Counted from the first letter of the stretch, positions 33,201 through 45,276 are shown. The stretch is DNA of 64,000 nt from Erinaceus europaeus (GCF_950295315.1 NC_080171.1:28836682-28900681); one strand, 5' to 3'. Translations and numbers: made by a program. Notes: generated by a model from the sequence alone, not told the origin.

Positions 33201-34175
33201 ATGGTTAAACCAACAAGAAGAAATATTGGAGAAACGAACCAGGACAAGAGTCCATCTAAAAGCCCCCCAAAGGGTGAAGCACAAAATAACGAGTTCAACA
33301 TCCAAACACTAGCTAAGGAAATAATCACAGGAGTGAGTAAAGAATTTGAAAGAATTGTAATCAGAAATACAGGAACAACAAATGAGACTCTGGAAGAAAA
33401 CACTAATTATCTCAAGGTTATTAGAGAGCTGAAAGCTGAAATAGCTGAGTTAAGAAAACAACTAGCTGAACAAGCTAAAACAATATCAGAACAGGGTAAA
33501 AAAATAAATGAACTCCAGAAAACAGGAGAGGGGAGAGAGAATAGAATCAATGAGGCTGAAGACAGAATTAGCAAGATCAAGGACGAATTAGAGACAACTA
33601 AAAAAGAAGTAAGAGATCTCAAAAAGAGATTAAGAGATACTGAAAACAACAACAGAGTCCTATGGGATGACTTCAAAAGAAACAATATACGCATTATTGG
33701 CTTACCAGAGGAAGAAAGAGAGGGAGAGGAAGAAAGCATTCTTCAGGCCATAATAGCTGAAAACTTCTCTAGTCTAGACAACATCAAAGACATAAAGATT
33801 CAAGAAGCCCAGAGGGTCCCAAACAGAATGAACCCAGACTTGAAGACACCAAGACACATCATTTTCAGAATGGAAAGGAATAAGGATAAAGAAAGGATCC
33901 TGAAGGATACAAGAGAAAAACAAAGAGTCACCTACAGAGAAAAACTCATAAGATTAGTAGCAGACTTCTCCACACAAACACTACAGGCCAGAAGAGAATG
34001 GCAAGATATCTATCAAGTGCTCAATGAGAAAGGCTTTCAACCAAGACTACTATATCCTGCTAGACTGTCATTCAGACTAGATGGAGGCATCAAAACCTTC
34101 TCAGACAAGCAACAATTGAAGGAATCAACTATCACCAAGCCTGCCCTGAAAGAAGTTCTGAAAGGTCTCCTATAA
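33201..34175 (+). CDS. LINE-1 ORF1 protein, intact frame
   Basis: A 324-residue L1 ORF1p, the RNA-binding and nucleic-acid chaperone protein that trimerises on L1 RNA in cytoplasmic particles. In order: a polar N-terminus (1-45), a long coiled coil rich in Leu, Glu and Lys heptads (about 60-160), an RRM beginning near NNIRIIGLPEEE (about 160-255), and a C-terminal domain with ARREWQDIYQVLNEKGF near 270-290. The length is similar to other mammalian ORF1p (about 340). There is no stop or shift, although ORF2 of the same element is broken. ORF2 starts about 50 bases downstream. Confidence 0.88.
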   Translation: MVKPTRRNIGETNQDKSPSKSPPKGEAQNNEFNIQTLAKEIITGVSKEFERIVIRNTGTTNETLEENTNYLKVIRELKAEIAELRKQLAEQAKTISEQGKKINELQKTGEGRENRINEAEDRISKIKDELETTKKEVRDLKKRLRDTENNNRVLWDDFKRNNIRIIGLPEEEREGEEESILQAIIAENFSSLDNIKDIKIQEAQRVPNRMNPDLKTPRHIIFRMERNKDKERILKDTREKQRVTYREKLIRLVADFSTQTLQARREWQDIYQVLNEKGFQPRLLYPARLSFRLDGGIKTFSDKQQLKESTITKPALKEVLKGLL

Positions 34176-35046
34176 ATAATCAGACCACCATAAATAGGAC
34201 ATATATCAGAACACTCTAAAACTCTACAAGAATGATGTTAAAATATCTTCAGTCTTTGATATCAATAAATGTCATTGGCCTGAATTCACCTATTAAAAGG
34301 CACAGAGTAGGAAGATGGATCAGAAAATACAACCCAACAATATGCTGTCTACAGGAGACCCACCTAACTCAACAAGACAAACACATACTTAAAGTGAAAG
34401 GATGGAAAACTATCATACAGGCCAATGGACTACAAAAAGGGGCAGGAACAGCTATTCTCATACCTGACACGATAGACTTTAAAATGATAAGATTAAAAAA
34501 GATAGGAATGGACACTACTTAATGCTCAGAGGATCAGTCAATCAAGAGGACTTAATAATTATTAACATCTATGCACCCAATGAGAAGTCATCTAAATATA
34601 TCAAACATCTACTGAAAGAGCTACAGCAATATATTAACAGCAACACAATCATAGCAGGGGACTTCAACACCCCACTCTCTCAACTTGACAGATCATCCAG
34701 GCAGAAAATCAATAAAGACATAAGGGAGCTAAATGAAGAGATAGATAAACTAGAACTATTGGACATTTTCAGAGTAATTCATCCCAAGAAACTGGAATAC
34801 ACATTTTACTCAAGTCCACATGGGTCATTCTCAAGCATAGACAATTTGTTAGGCCACAAAGACAGCATCAGGAAATTCAAGAGCATTGAAATCATCCCAA
34901 GCATCTTCTCAGACCACAGTGGAATTAAACTAACACTTAACAATCAACAAAAGATTAATAACAGTCTCAAAATGTGGAAGCTCAACAGTACACTTCTTAA
35001 CAACTTCTGGGTCAAAGAGGAAATCAAAATGTTTTGAGAGTTCAAT

Positions 35047-36002
35047 GAAAATGAAAACACAAACTAGCAAAATATTTGGGACACAACTAAGGCAGTACTG
35101 AGAGGGAAATTCATAGCTATACAAGCACACATTAGGAAACAAGAAAAAGCACAAATAAACACCCTGATTGCACATCTTAAAGACCTAGAAGGAGAACAAC
35201 AAAGGAACCCTAAAGCAACAAGAAGGTCAGAAATCACTAGAGTTAGGGCAGAAATAAATAACATTGAGAATAGGAAAACCATACAAAAGATCAACGAAAG
35301 TAAATGTTGGTTCTTCGAAAGAGTAAACAAAATCGACAAACCTTTAGCCAGACTCACAAAACAAAAAAGGGAGAAGACCCAAATAAATCGGATACTAAAT
35401 GAAAGAGGAGATATCACAACAGACACCGCAGAAATTCAACATATCATACGAGGCTTCTATGAACAACTATATGCCACCGAGCTAGAGAACCTGGAAGAAA
35501 TGGACGATTTCCTAGATACCTACCAACTTCCAAAACTAAGTCAAGAGGAAGTAGATAACATGAATAGGCCCATCACAGATAATGAAATTGAAACAGTAAT
35601 AAAAAATCTCCCCAAAAATAAAAGTCCTGGACCAGATGGTTTTACAAATGAATTCTACAAAACCTTCAAAGAAGAACTAATACCTCTACTTTTAAAAGTC
35701 TTCCAGAAGATTGAAGACACTCGAATACTCCCTTGTTGTTGTGCAGGCCGAGGAGAAGAGAGAGAGGAGGTCTGGAGCGAAGAGGGAACACAAATCTTTA
35801 TTTGCGCTGGCACCTCAGAGTTGGGTGCTAGAGAAGCAGGTTGGGCCACGTGGAGGTAGTGAAAATGGCCGCCTCATGCAGTAACCTTTCCTGCGTCTGA
35901 ACACCGAAGTGAAGCGCTGGCAAGAGAGCTAGGTGCAGAAGAAGGGCTTTTATAGGAGCAGCTTTCGCGTGAATGGGAAGGGGGAGGAGCAACCATAGCA
36001 CT
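35047..36002. repeat. Left arm of nested inverted repeat
   Basis: Pairs in reverse complement with 41763-42718, coordinate sum 77765 at 35064/42701 and 35859/41906. It spans the junction between L1 ORF2 and the antisense LTR, so the two copies cannot be independent insertions. The L1 part and the first roughly 120 LTR bases are almost identical. The remaining LTR part has about ten differences and a 3-base indel. Confidence 0.88.
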
Positions 36003-36220
36003 CCAGGATAGGATAATAACTCTCATGAGAATGGGAAGGGGAATGAGTAACCAAAGCACTTCAACTATGGCGGGGAAATAGACAATGCCCTGAGGGCACA
36101 ACATGGCGGAACAGGTACTCCGAGAATGTCCCAACTCTCATGGGAACTAGCAGTAGCCTGAGGGGACAACATGGCAGATGTGACTGCATCTGCTGACTGC
36201 ATCTGCACAATTTCCCAGCA
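35734..36220 (-). mobile_element. Solo LTR of an endogenous retrovirus in LINE-1 copy 2
   Basis: A 487-base element with TG..CA ends (TGTTGTTGTG to TTTCCCAGCA), flanked by the 6-base target duplication CTCCCT (35728-35733 and 36221-36226). Read on -, it has a TATA-like CCTATAAAAG and an AATAAA at suitable spacing. No internal retroviral genes are present, so it is a recombination-derived solo LTR. A 6-base duplication is typical of class II (beta-like) elements. The family name is unknown. Confidence 0.85.
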
Positions 36221-36832
36221 CTCCCTTCCAGCTTCTATGAAGCCAACATCACCCTGATACCAAAAGCAGACAGGGACACAACCAAACAAGAAAACTACCG
36301 ACCAATATCTCTGATAAACATAGATACTAAAATACTGAACAAAATTCTAGCCAACCAGATACAGCAATTAAAAAGATTGTTCATCATGACCAAGTGGGGT
36401 TTATCCCAGGCATGCAAGGTTGGTTTAATATACGTAAATCAATCAATGTGATCCACCACATCAACAAAAGCAAGACCAAAAACCACATGGTCATATCAAT
36501 AGATGCAGAGAAAGCCTTTGACATAATCCAACATCCCTTTATGATCAAAACACTACAAAAATGGGAATTGATGGAAAATTCCTGAAGATAGTGGAGTCTA
36601 TATATAGCAGACCTACTGCCAATATCATACTCAATGGTGAAAAACTGGAAGCATTTCCACTCAGGTCAGGTACTAGACAGGGCTGCCCACTATCACCATT
36701 ACTATTCAATATAGTGTTGGAAGTTCGTGCCATAGCAATTAGGCAGGAGCAAGGAATTAAAGGGATACAGATTGGAAGAGAAGTCAGACTCTCCCTATTT
36801 GCAGAGGACAGGACAGTATACATAAAAAATTT

Positions 36833-37088
36833 CTGGGAGTAGAGCGGTAGCACAGCGAGTTAAGTGCAGGTGGCGCAAAGCACAAGGACCGGCATAAGAA
36901 TCCCAGTTCAAATCCCCAGCTCCCCACCTGCAGGGGAGTCACTTCACAAGAGATGAAGCAGGTCTGCAGGTGTCTATCTTTCTCTCCCCCTCCTCTCTCC
37001 ACTTCTTTCTGTCCTATCCAACAACAACAATAATTACAATAATAAAACAACAAGGGCAACAAAAGGGAATAAATATTTAAAAAAAAAA
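36833..37088 (+). mobile_element. SINE type A in LINE-1 copy 2
   Basis: It has GGGAGTAGAGCGGTAGCACA, CCAGTTCAAATCCCCAGC and a CAACAACAATAATTAC tail. It interrupts ORF2. Confidence 0.87.
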
Positions 37089-38559
37089 GAAACATTAAAA
37101 AAAAAGGAAAAACCTAAAGTATCCAGCAAGAAGCTTTTGGAAATCATCAGGCAATATAGTAAGGTGTCAGGCTACAAAATTAACATTCCTCTGTGCAAAC
37201 ACTAAGTTAGAAGAAGATGAAATTCAGAAATCAGTTCCTTTTACATTAGCAAAAAAACCAAAATATCTAGGAATATGCCTAGCAAAAAAGTGAAAGACTT
37301 GTGTACTGAAAATTATGAGTCACTACTCAAGGAAATTGAAAAAGACACAAAGAAGTGGAAAGATATTCCATGTACATGGGATGGAAGAATTAACATCATC
37401 AAAATGAATATACTACCCAGAGCCATCTACAAATTTAATGCTATCCCCATCAAGATCCCAACCACATTTTTAGGAGAATAGAACAAATGCCACAAATGTT
37501 TATCCGGAACCAGAAAAGACCTAGAATTGCCAAAACAATCTTGAGAAGAAAGAATAGAACTGGAGGCATCACACTCCCAAATCTCAAATTGTATTATAGG
37601 GCCATTGTCATCAAAACTGCTTGGTACTAGAACATGAATAGACACACTGACCAGTGGAATAGAATTGAGAGCCCAGAAATGAGGTCCCACACCTATGGAC
37701 ATCTAATCTTTGACAAAGGGGCCCAGACTATTAAATGGGGAAAGCAGAGTCTCTTTAACAAATGGTGTTGGATAAAATGGGTTGAAACATACAGAAGAAT
37801 TAAACCAAAAAATTATTTCACCTAACACAAAAGTAAATTCCAGGTGGATCAAGGACCTGGATGTTAGACCAGAAACTATCAGATACTTAGAAGAAAATAT
37901 TGGCAGAACTCTTTTTCGCATAAATTTTAAAGACAGCTTCAATGAAAAGAATCCAATTACAAGGAAGACAAAGGCAAGCATAAACCTGTGGGACTACATC
38001 AAATTAAAAAGCTTCTTCACAGCAAGAGAAACCACTACCCAAACCAAGAGACCCCTCACAGAATGGGAGAAAATCTTTACATACCCTATATCAGATAAAA
38101 GGCTAATAACCAGAATAAATAAAGAGCTTGCCAAACTCAACAACAGGAAAACAAATAACCCCATCCAAAAATGGGGAGAGGATATGGACAGAATATTCAC
38201 CACAGAAGAGATCCAGGAGGCCGAGAAACACAAGAAAATATGGTCCAAGTCTTTGACTGTCAGAGAAATGTAGATCAAAATAACAATGAGATACCACTTC
38301 ACTCCTGTGAGAATGTCATACATCAGAAAAGGTAACAGCAGCAAATGCTGGAGAGGTTGTGGGGTCAAAGGAACCCTCCTGCACTGCTGGTGGGAATGTC
38401 AATTGGTCCAACCTCTGTGGAGAACAGTCTGGAGAACTCTCAGAAGGCTAGAAATGGACCTACCCTATGATCCTGCAATTCCTCTCCTGGGGATATATCC
38501 TAAGGAACTCAACACACCCATCCAAAAAGATCTGTGTACACATATGTTCTTCTTTTTTT

Positions 38560-38718
38560 TTTTTGAGATTTTATTTATTTATGAGAAAGATAGGAGGAGA
38601 GAAAGAACCAGACATCACAGACATCACTCTGGTGGTACATGTGCTGCCGGGGATCGAACTCAGGACCTCATGCTCGAGAGTCCAGTGCCTTAGCCACAGC
38701 GCCACCTCCCGGACCACT
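38560..38718 (-). mobile_element. SINE type C in LINE-1 copy 2
   Basis: It has GAGATTTTATTTATTTATGA, GACATCACTCTGGTGG and GGGGATCGAACTCAGGACC. The L1 text ACACATATGT lies on both sides as a target-site duplication. Confidence 0.87.
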
Positions 38719-38756
38719 ACACATATGTCCTTATCAGCACAATTTGTAATAGCCAA

Positions 38757-39222
38757 TGTTGGAGTTCCTCGGGGGGAACACGGCAGGAGCGAATTCACTA
38801 AAAGGGGTCTTCTAGCATACCATAGCAGCAGACAATACACAAAACTCTTTTAGGGTACCGTTGTGAGGAACAGAACATCTTTATTGATGCAGTTACAAGT
38901 TTATAAAGGGGTAGCTGTGCAGGAGAAGTAGCCAGCTGGCCAATGAGGTCAATATCTCCTTATAAGGGAAAAGAGAGCAAGGCAATGAGAAGGTATGGAT
39001 GGTGATGCAGGAATGGGGAAATAGAAATATAGGAAGGTGAAACCCACCAGAAAGGGGGGAGGGGTGGGTGATGTGGCGAGGCTGATAGGAAGGTTGGAAT
39101 TCCACCGTGTACTCTGGCCACATCTCGCTCAACCACAAGGCTGGCATGCCAAGGGGAGTCTGATAGACGAACTTGGGGGGGGGGTATCAACCATCCATAC
39201 TCAAACACACATCAGACCCACA
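38757..39222 (-). mobile_element. Second solo LTR in LINE-1 copy 2
   Basis: A 466-base element with TG..CA ends and the 6-base target duplication AGCCAA (38751-38756 and 39223-39228). On the minus strand it has a CCTTTATAAACTTG TATA-like box and an AATAAAGATG poly(A) signal. It differs from the LTR at 35734, so it is a second family. No internal genes remain. Confidence 0.8.
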
Positions 39223-39696
39223 AGCCAACACCTTTAAGCAACCCAGGTGTCCCACAACAGATGAGTGGCTGAGCAAGTTGTGGTATACATACATAATGGA
39301 ATACTACTCAGCTATTGAAAATGGTGACTTCACCGTTTTCAGCCGATCTTGGATGGACCTTGAAAAAGTCATGTTAAGTGAAATAAGTCAGAAACAGAAG
39401 GATGAATATGGGATGATCTCACTCTCAGGCAGAAGATGAAAAACAAGATCAGAAAAGAAAACACAAGTAGAACCTGAACTGGAATTGGCATATTGCACCA
39501 AAGTAAAAGCCTCTGGGGTGGGTAGGGGGGAGAATACAGGTCCAAAAAGGATGACAGAGGACCTAGTGGGGGTTGTATTGTTATGTAGAAAACTGGGAAA
39601 TGTTATACATGTACAAACTATTGTATTCATTGTCAAATGTAAAACATTAATTTCCCAATAAAGAAATTAAAAAAAAAAAGGTAACGTTTCTGGTGG

Positions 39697-39830
39697 TCTG
39701 GGAAGTGGCACAGTGGATAAAGTACTAGACCCTCAAGTGTGAGGTCCTGAGTTCATTCCCGGCAGCACATGTACCAGAGTGATGTCTGGTTCTCTTTCTC
39801 TCTTCTCCTGTCTTTCTCAAAAGAAAAAAG
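39697..39830 (+). mobile_element. SINE type C
   Basis: It has GGTCTGGGAAGTGGCACAGT, GAGTTCATTCCCGGCAGCAC and CCAGAGTGATGTCTGGTTCT. Its A-rich tail has become a purine microsatellite. Confidence 0.87.
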
Positions 39831-39899
39831 AAGAAGAAAGAAAGAAGGAAGGAAGGAAGGAAAGAAAGAAGGAAAGAAAGAAGGAAAGAAAGAAGGAAA
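39824..39899. repeat. (GAAA/GGAA)n purine tract
   Basis: Irregular GAAA, GAAG and GGAA units on the plus strand, extending from the SINE tail. Confidence 0.88.
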
Positions 39900-40112
39900 T
39901 GGTAGCAGCAACAAATGCTGGAAAGGTTGTGGGGACAAAGAAACCCTCCTGCACTGCTGGTGGGAATGTAAAAGGATGAGAGAGGACCTAGTGGGGGTTG
40001 TACTGTTATATGGAAAACTGAGAAATGTTATGCATGTACAAACTATCGTATTAACTGTTGACTGTGACACATTAACCCCCCCAGTAAAGAAATTAAAAAA
40101 AAAAAAAAAAGA
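39900..40112 (+). mobile_element. LINE-1 3' fragment
   Basis: It joins the ORF2 zinc-knuckle area (AAATGCTGGAAAGGTTGTGG) directly to the 3' UTR (GAGGACCTAGTGGGGGTTGT) and ends AAGAAATTAAAAAA. It is internally deleted. Confidence 0.78.
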
Positions 40113-41261
40113 TGGCCTTGCTTCTTTTTCCCCATCAGTTCATGGCCTCCTGATTCCATTGTCTTTTTCCTCCATTCCTCCCCTCCTAGACTAACTACCA
40201 GCCTGTAAAGGGCAGGTCGGGTCTATTTCATGTGCTCATCCGCATTAGGCCCAGAACCTGGAGCCTAGCAGTCACTGGGGAGTGTCTAGTGACCAGGGAT
40301 GTTAAAATAGGAAAGCACATTTGCTCATTAGACCCCTGTAGTTCTGGCTAGACATTACTGCCTCATTCAGGAGGAGCATCTTACTGCCTCTCCATGGGGC
40401 CTGGGCAGCAGCCAGTTCCTGCATCCAGCATCTGAGCAGTGGGAGGATCCAGTGCCAGCTTTGTAAATGAGGCTGCTTACCAGCTTGCCTGCTGCAGCCT
40501 GAGGTTTTTTGTTTGTTTGTTTTATGTCTTTTTCTTTCTTCTTTTTTTAAATTTTTGCTCACTATATTTCATACTGATGTATACTTGGAAATAAACACTT
40601 TACAAAGAGGTGAAATACATTGTAACATACCTAATTACAGTACACAGACATAAAGATAGCATATAAGACTTAAGAGCTGAATTTTGCATTAAGATTTCAA
40701 TATTTTAACTATAAGCATACAGATAACTTTTTCTTGTAGGAAAGCAACCAATTCTAGTCCCTTAGAGAAAATTCTTCATGGAAGTGTTGGCTATCTCAGT
40801 CCAAGAAGTGGAGGTATGTGATGATCTCACTGCTTTATTTAGAAAAATGTCTAGTTGAGGAGATGGCACCTTAGAAAAGAGTTTCAAACCTGAGGCACCA
40901 GAGCTCTTGTGAAATTCCCAAGGCCACCCTATGCTGCAGCTGTGTAGTGCTGTGGTATAAACCAAAATTAGGAAAATGCCTGATTTTTGTTATTGTTTTT
41001 GTTGTGGTTGTTGCTACTGGAATTTCACCACTCTGGGCTAACATTTCAGGTAGTGAGGACATAACAGCATCCAAGCTTCTTATGTTGCCTTAGTGTTACC
41101 AGGAGCTTGAGCCTGGTTCATGCACATGGCAAAGCAGGCACCCTCCCAGGTGAGCTATCTCAGCAGTGTCCCCAAAATGACCATTTTTAATAGTTATTAA
41201 TGTGTCTTTCTTTTTCTTTTTCTTTCCCCCCCCCTTCCCCATGTCTTTCCTTTTTTTTTTT
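40113..41261. other. Unidentified sequence
   Basis: Mixed A/T-rich DNA with no coding potential or clear repeat on either strand. Confidence 0.4.
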
Positions 41262-41475
41262 TTTTTGGGTAGGAGGGGTACAACTCCACACAATTCCCAC
41301 CGCCCAATCTCCATATCCCACCCCCTCCCCCGATAGCTTTCCCATTCTCTATCCCTCTGGGAGCATGGACCCAGGGTCATTGTGGGTTGCAGAAGGTAGA
41401 AGGTCTGGCTTCTGTAATTGCTTCCCCGCTGAACATGGGCGTTGACTGGTCGGTCCATACTCCCAGTCTGCCTCT
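41262..41475. repeat. Unclassified older interspersed repeat
   Basis: Shares GTACAACTCCACACAAT and CATGGACCCAGGGT-type blocks with 13920-14060 and 15755-15850. It is probably an older retrotransposon 3' region. Confidence 0.55.
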
Positions 41476-41762
41476 AATGAGGTATTTGTAAATGTGTTTC
41501 CTGGGGAGTTAGCCATATAGGTTTCCTTTCTCCTATTTCTTCCTCCTTATCTGTCTGGTGTATGAGCACAGCTACACCTGCTGTCACTGCAGGTTACAAA
41601 CTGAGAGCAGGGATTGTAGGCAGACCAGACATCAAGCTGCCAATGTCCCTTGGATCACCCAGCTCTGCTAATGACACCACCAACTGCTGGGGCAACTGTT
41701 TTCCACTGTTTTGTCCTTAAAAGACACCAAAGCAGTGCTCTGCCCTGGCAGCCAGGGATCAT
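41476..41762. other. Unidentified sequence
   Basis: Short segment between the older repeat and the LTR fragment. Nothing recognised. Confidence 0.35.
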
Positions 41763-42031
41763 GCTATGGTTACTCCTCCCCCTTCCCATTCACACGAAAG
41801 CTACTCCTATAAAAGCCCTTCTTCTTCCGCACCTCGCCCTCTTGCCAGCGCTTCACTTCGGTGTTCAGACGCAGGAAAGCCTACTGCGTGAGGCTGCCAT
41901 TTTCGCTACCTCCACGTGGCCCAACCTGCTTCTCTAGCACCCAACTCTGAGGTGCCAGCGCAAATAAAGATTTGTGTTCCCTCTTCGCTCCAGACCTCCT
42001 CTCTCTCTTCTCCTCGGCCTGCACAACAACA
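41763..42031 (+). mobile_element. LTR fragment, same family as 35734-36220
   Basis: It keeps the CCTATAAAAGCCC TATA region, AATAAAGATT and the terminal CAACAACA. It lacks the upstream part of the LTR. The end joins L1 sequence at the same base as the left copy. Confidence 0.83.
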
Positions 42032-42718
42032 AGGGAGTATTCGAGTGTCTTCAATCTTCTGGAAGACTTTTAAAAGTAGAGGTATTAGTTCTTCTTTGAA
42101 GGTTTTGTAGAATTCATTTGTAAAACCATCTGGTCCAGGACTTTTATTTTTGGGGAGATTTTTTATTACTGTTTCAATTTCATTATCTGTGATGGGCCTA
42201 TTCATGTTATCTACTTCCTCTTGACTTAGTTTTGGAAGTTGGTAGGTATCTAGGAAATCGTCCATTTCTTCCAGGTTCTCTAGCTCGGTGGCATATAGTT
42301 GTTCATAGAAGCCTCGTATGATATGTTGAATTTCTGCGGTGTCTGTTGTGATATCTCCTCTTTCATTTAGTATCCGATTTATTTGGGTCTTCTCCCTTTT
42401 TTGTTTTGTGAGTCTGGCTAAAGGTTTGTCGATTTTGTTTACTCTTTCGAAGAACCAACATTTACTTTCGTTGATCTTTTGTATGGTTTTCCTATTCTCA
42501 ATGTTATTTATTTCTGCCCTAACTCTAGTGATTTCTGACCTTCTCGTTGCTTTAGGATTCCTTTGTTGTTCTTCTTCTAGGTCTTTAAGATGTGCAATCA
42601 GGCTGTTTATTTGTGCTTTTTCTTGTTTCCTAATGTGTGCTTGTATAGCTATGAATTTCCCTCTCAGTACTGCCTTAGTTGTGTCCCAAATATTTTGCTA
42701 GTTTGTGTTTTCATTTTC
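42032..42718 (-). mobile_element. LINE-1 ORF2 fragment
   Basis: On -, it encodes [19 protein letters not shown] and the upstream endonuclease/RT linker, with the same residues as the left copy at 35500 onward. It is bounded by an LTR on one side and by LINE-1 copy 3 on the other. Confidence 0.87.
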
Positions 42719-45276
42719 TTTTTTTTTTAAATTTATTTATTTATTGGGGAATTAATGTTTTACAATAGTTTGTACATGCATAACATTCCCCAGTTTCCCA
42801 CTTAACAATACAACCCCCACTATGTCATTTATCATCCTTCATGGACCTGTATTCTCCCCACCCACCTACCCCAGAGTCTTTTACTTTGGTGCAATATGCC
42901 AATTCCATTTCAGGTTCTACTTGTGTTTTCTTTTCTGATCTTGTTTTTCAACTTCTGCCTGAGAGTGAGATCATCCCATATTCATCCTTCCGTTTCTGAC
43001 TTATTTCACACAACATGATTTTTTCAAGGTCCATCCAAGATCGGCTGAAAACGGTGAAGTCACCATTTTTTACAGCTGAGTAGTATTCCATTGTGTATAT
43101 ATATCACAGCTTGCTCAGCCACTCATCTGTTGTTGGACACCTGCGTTGCTTCCAGGTTTTGGCTATTACAAATTGTGCTGCCAAAAACATATGTGTACAC
43201 AGATCTTTTTGGATGGATGTATTGGGTTCCTTAGGATATATCCCCAGGAGAGGAATTGCAGGATCATAGGGTAGGTCCATTTCTAGCCTTCTGAGAGTTC
43301 TCCAGACTGTTCTCCACAGAGGTTGGACCAATTTGCATTCCCACCAGCAGTATAGGAGGGTTCCTTTGACCCCATACCCTCTCCAGCATTTGCTGCTGTT
43401 ACCTTTTCTGATGTATGACATTCTCACAGGAGTGAAGTGATATCTTATTGTTGTCTTTATTTGCATTTCTCTGACAATCAGAGACTTGGAGCATTTTTTC
43501 ATGTGTTTCTCGGCCTTTTGGATCTCTTCTGTGGTGAATATTCTGTCCAAATCCTCCCCCCATTTTTGGATGGAGTTATTTGTTGTCTTGTTGTTGAGTC
43601 TGGCAAGCTCTTTATATATGTTGGTTATTAAACTCTTATCTGATTATGGCATGTAAAGATCTTCTCCCATTCTGTGAGGGGTCTCTTGGTTTGGGCAGTG
43701 GTTTCTTTTGCTGTGAAGAAGCTTTTTAATTCGATGTAGTCCCATAGGTTTATACTTGCCTTAGTCTTCTTTGTAATTGGATTCGTTTCATTGAAATGTC
43801 TTTAAACTTTATGTGGAAAAGAGTTCTGCCAATATTTTCCTCTAAGTATTTGATAGTTTGTGGTCTAACATCCAAGTCCTTGATCCACTTGGAATTTACT
43901 TTTGTATTTGGTGAAATGCAGTGATTCAGTTTCATTCTTCTGCATGTTTCAACCCATTGTTTCCAACACCATTTGTTGAAGACTCTGCTTTCCCCATTTA
44001 ATAGTCTGGGCCCCTTTGTCAAAGATTAGATGTCCATAGGTGTGGGACCTCATTTCTGGGCTCTCAATTCTATTCCACTGGTCAGTGTGTCTATTCATGT
44101 TCCAGTACCAAGCGGTTTTGATGACAGCGGCCCTATAATATAGTTTGAGATCTGGGAGTGTGATGCCTCCGGTTCTGTTCTTTTTTCTCAAGATTGTTTT
44201 CTAGGTCTTTTCTGGTTCCAGATAAACATTTGTAGTATTTTTTCTATTCTCCTAAAAAATGTGCTTGGCATCTTGATGGGGATAGCATTAAATTTGTAGA
44301 TGGCTCTGGGTAATATATTCATTTTGATGATGTTAATTCTTCCAACCCATGAACATGGAATATCTTTCCACTTCTTTGTGTCTTTTTCAATTTCTTTGAG
44401 TAGTGACTCATAATTTTCAGTATACAAGTCTTTCACTTCCTTGGTTAGATTTACTCCTAGATATTTTATTGTTTTTGTTGCTATAGTAAAAGGAATGGAA
44501 TTCTGGATTTCAATTTCTTCTAACTCAGTGTTTGCATAGAGGAATGCCACTGACTTTTGAATGTTAATTTTATAGCCTGACACCTTACTGTATTGCCTGA
44601 TGATTTCCAAAAGCTTCTTGCTGGATTCCTTAGGTTTTTCTATGTATACTATCATGTCATTTGCAAATAAGGAGAGTTTGACTTCTTCTCTTCCAATCTG
44701 TATCCCTTTAATTCCTTGCTCCTGCCTGATTGCTATGGCAAGAACTTCCAACACTATGTTGAATAGTAATGGTGATAGTGGGCAGCCCTGTCTAGTACCT
44801 GATCTGAGTGGAAATGCTTCCAGTTTTTCACCATTGAGTATGATGTTGGCTGTAGGTTTGCTATATATAGACTCCACTATCTTCAGGAATTTTCCATCTA
44901 TTCCCATATTTTTAGTGTTTTGATCATAAAGGGATGTTGTATTTTGTCAAAGGCTTTCTCTGCATCTACTGATATGACCATGTGGTTTTTGGTCTTGCTT
45001 TTGTTGATGTGGTGGATCACATTGATTGATTTACGTATATTAAACCAACCTTGCATGCCTGGGATAAACCCCACTTGGTGATGATGAACAATCTTTTTAA
45101 TTGCTGTATCTGGTTGGCTAGAATTTTGTTCAATATTTTAGTATCTATGTTCATCAGAGATATTGGTCTGTTTTCTTGTTTGGTTGTGTCCCTGTCTGCT
45201 TTTGGTATCAGGGTGATGTTGGCTTCATAGAAGCTGGCAGGGAGTATTCCAGTGTCTTCAATCTTCTGGGAGATTT

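Larger units (their letters stand above)
34232..38275 (+). pseudogene. LINE-1 ORF2 (endonuclease/reverse transcriptase), broken
   Basis: ORF2p would provide the APE-type endonuclease and reverse transcriptase for target-primed insertion. The endonuclease start (ISINVIGLNSPIKRHR) and the [15 protein letters not shown] and [12 protein letters not shown] blocks are visible. Frames shift near 34518, a stop follows near 35037, and an LTR splits the reverse transcriptase at 35733. Later blocks include [15 protein letters not shown] (36660-36715) and [11 protein letters not shown] at 36800, where the FADD-type catalytic motif is changed. The C-terminal zinc-knuckle region ([18 protein letters not shown]) lies near 38350. 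It cannot encode an active enzyme. Confidence 0.87.
32451..39672 (+). mobile_element. LINE-1 copy 2, full-length, with insertions
   Basis: It starts with a 5' UTR (GGATGCGGGGCTACGAGCAG) holding a short CTCCT tract at 32488-32508. An intact ORF1 and a degraded ORF2 follow, and the 3' end is at AATTTCCCAATAAAGAAATT plus A tail near 39672. Insertions are an antisense solo LTR (35734-36220), a type A SINE (36833), a type C SINE (38560) and a second antisense solo LTR (38757-39222). Without them the element is about 5.8 kb. ORF2 frameshifts make it non-autonomous. Confidence 0.9.
41763..42718. repeat. Right arm of nested inverted repeat
   Basis: Reverse-complement partner of 35047-36002. It starts inside an LTR (its 5' part is missing) and ends exactly at the T run that represents the A tail of LINE-1 copy 3. 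Confidence 0.88.

Noticed and set aside
35734..36220. Possible remains of retroviral genes next to the LTRs
   Set aside because: L1 sequence resumes directly after the target duplications on both sides. No internal retroviral sequence is present.
40302..40562. Possible small gene on the minus strand near 40.4 kb
   Set aside because: The frame is short and low in complexity. No flanking splice sites or recognisable domain.
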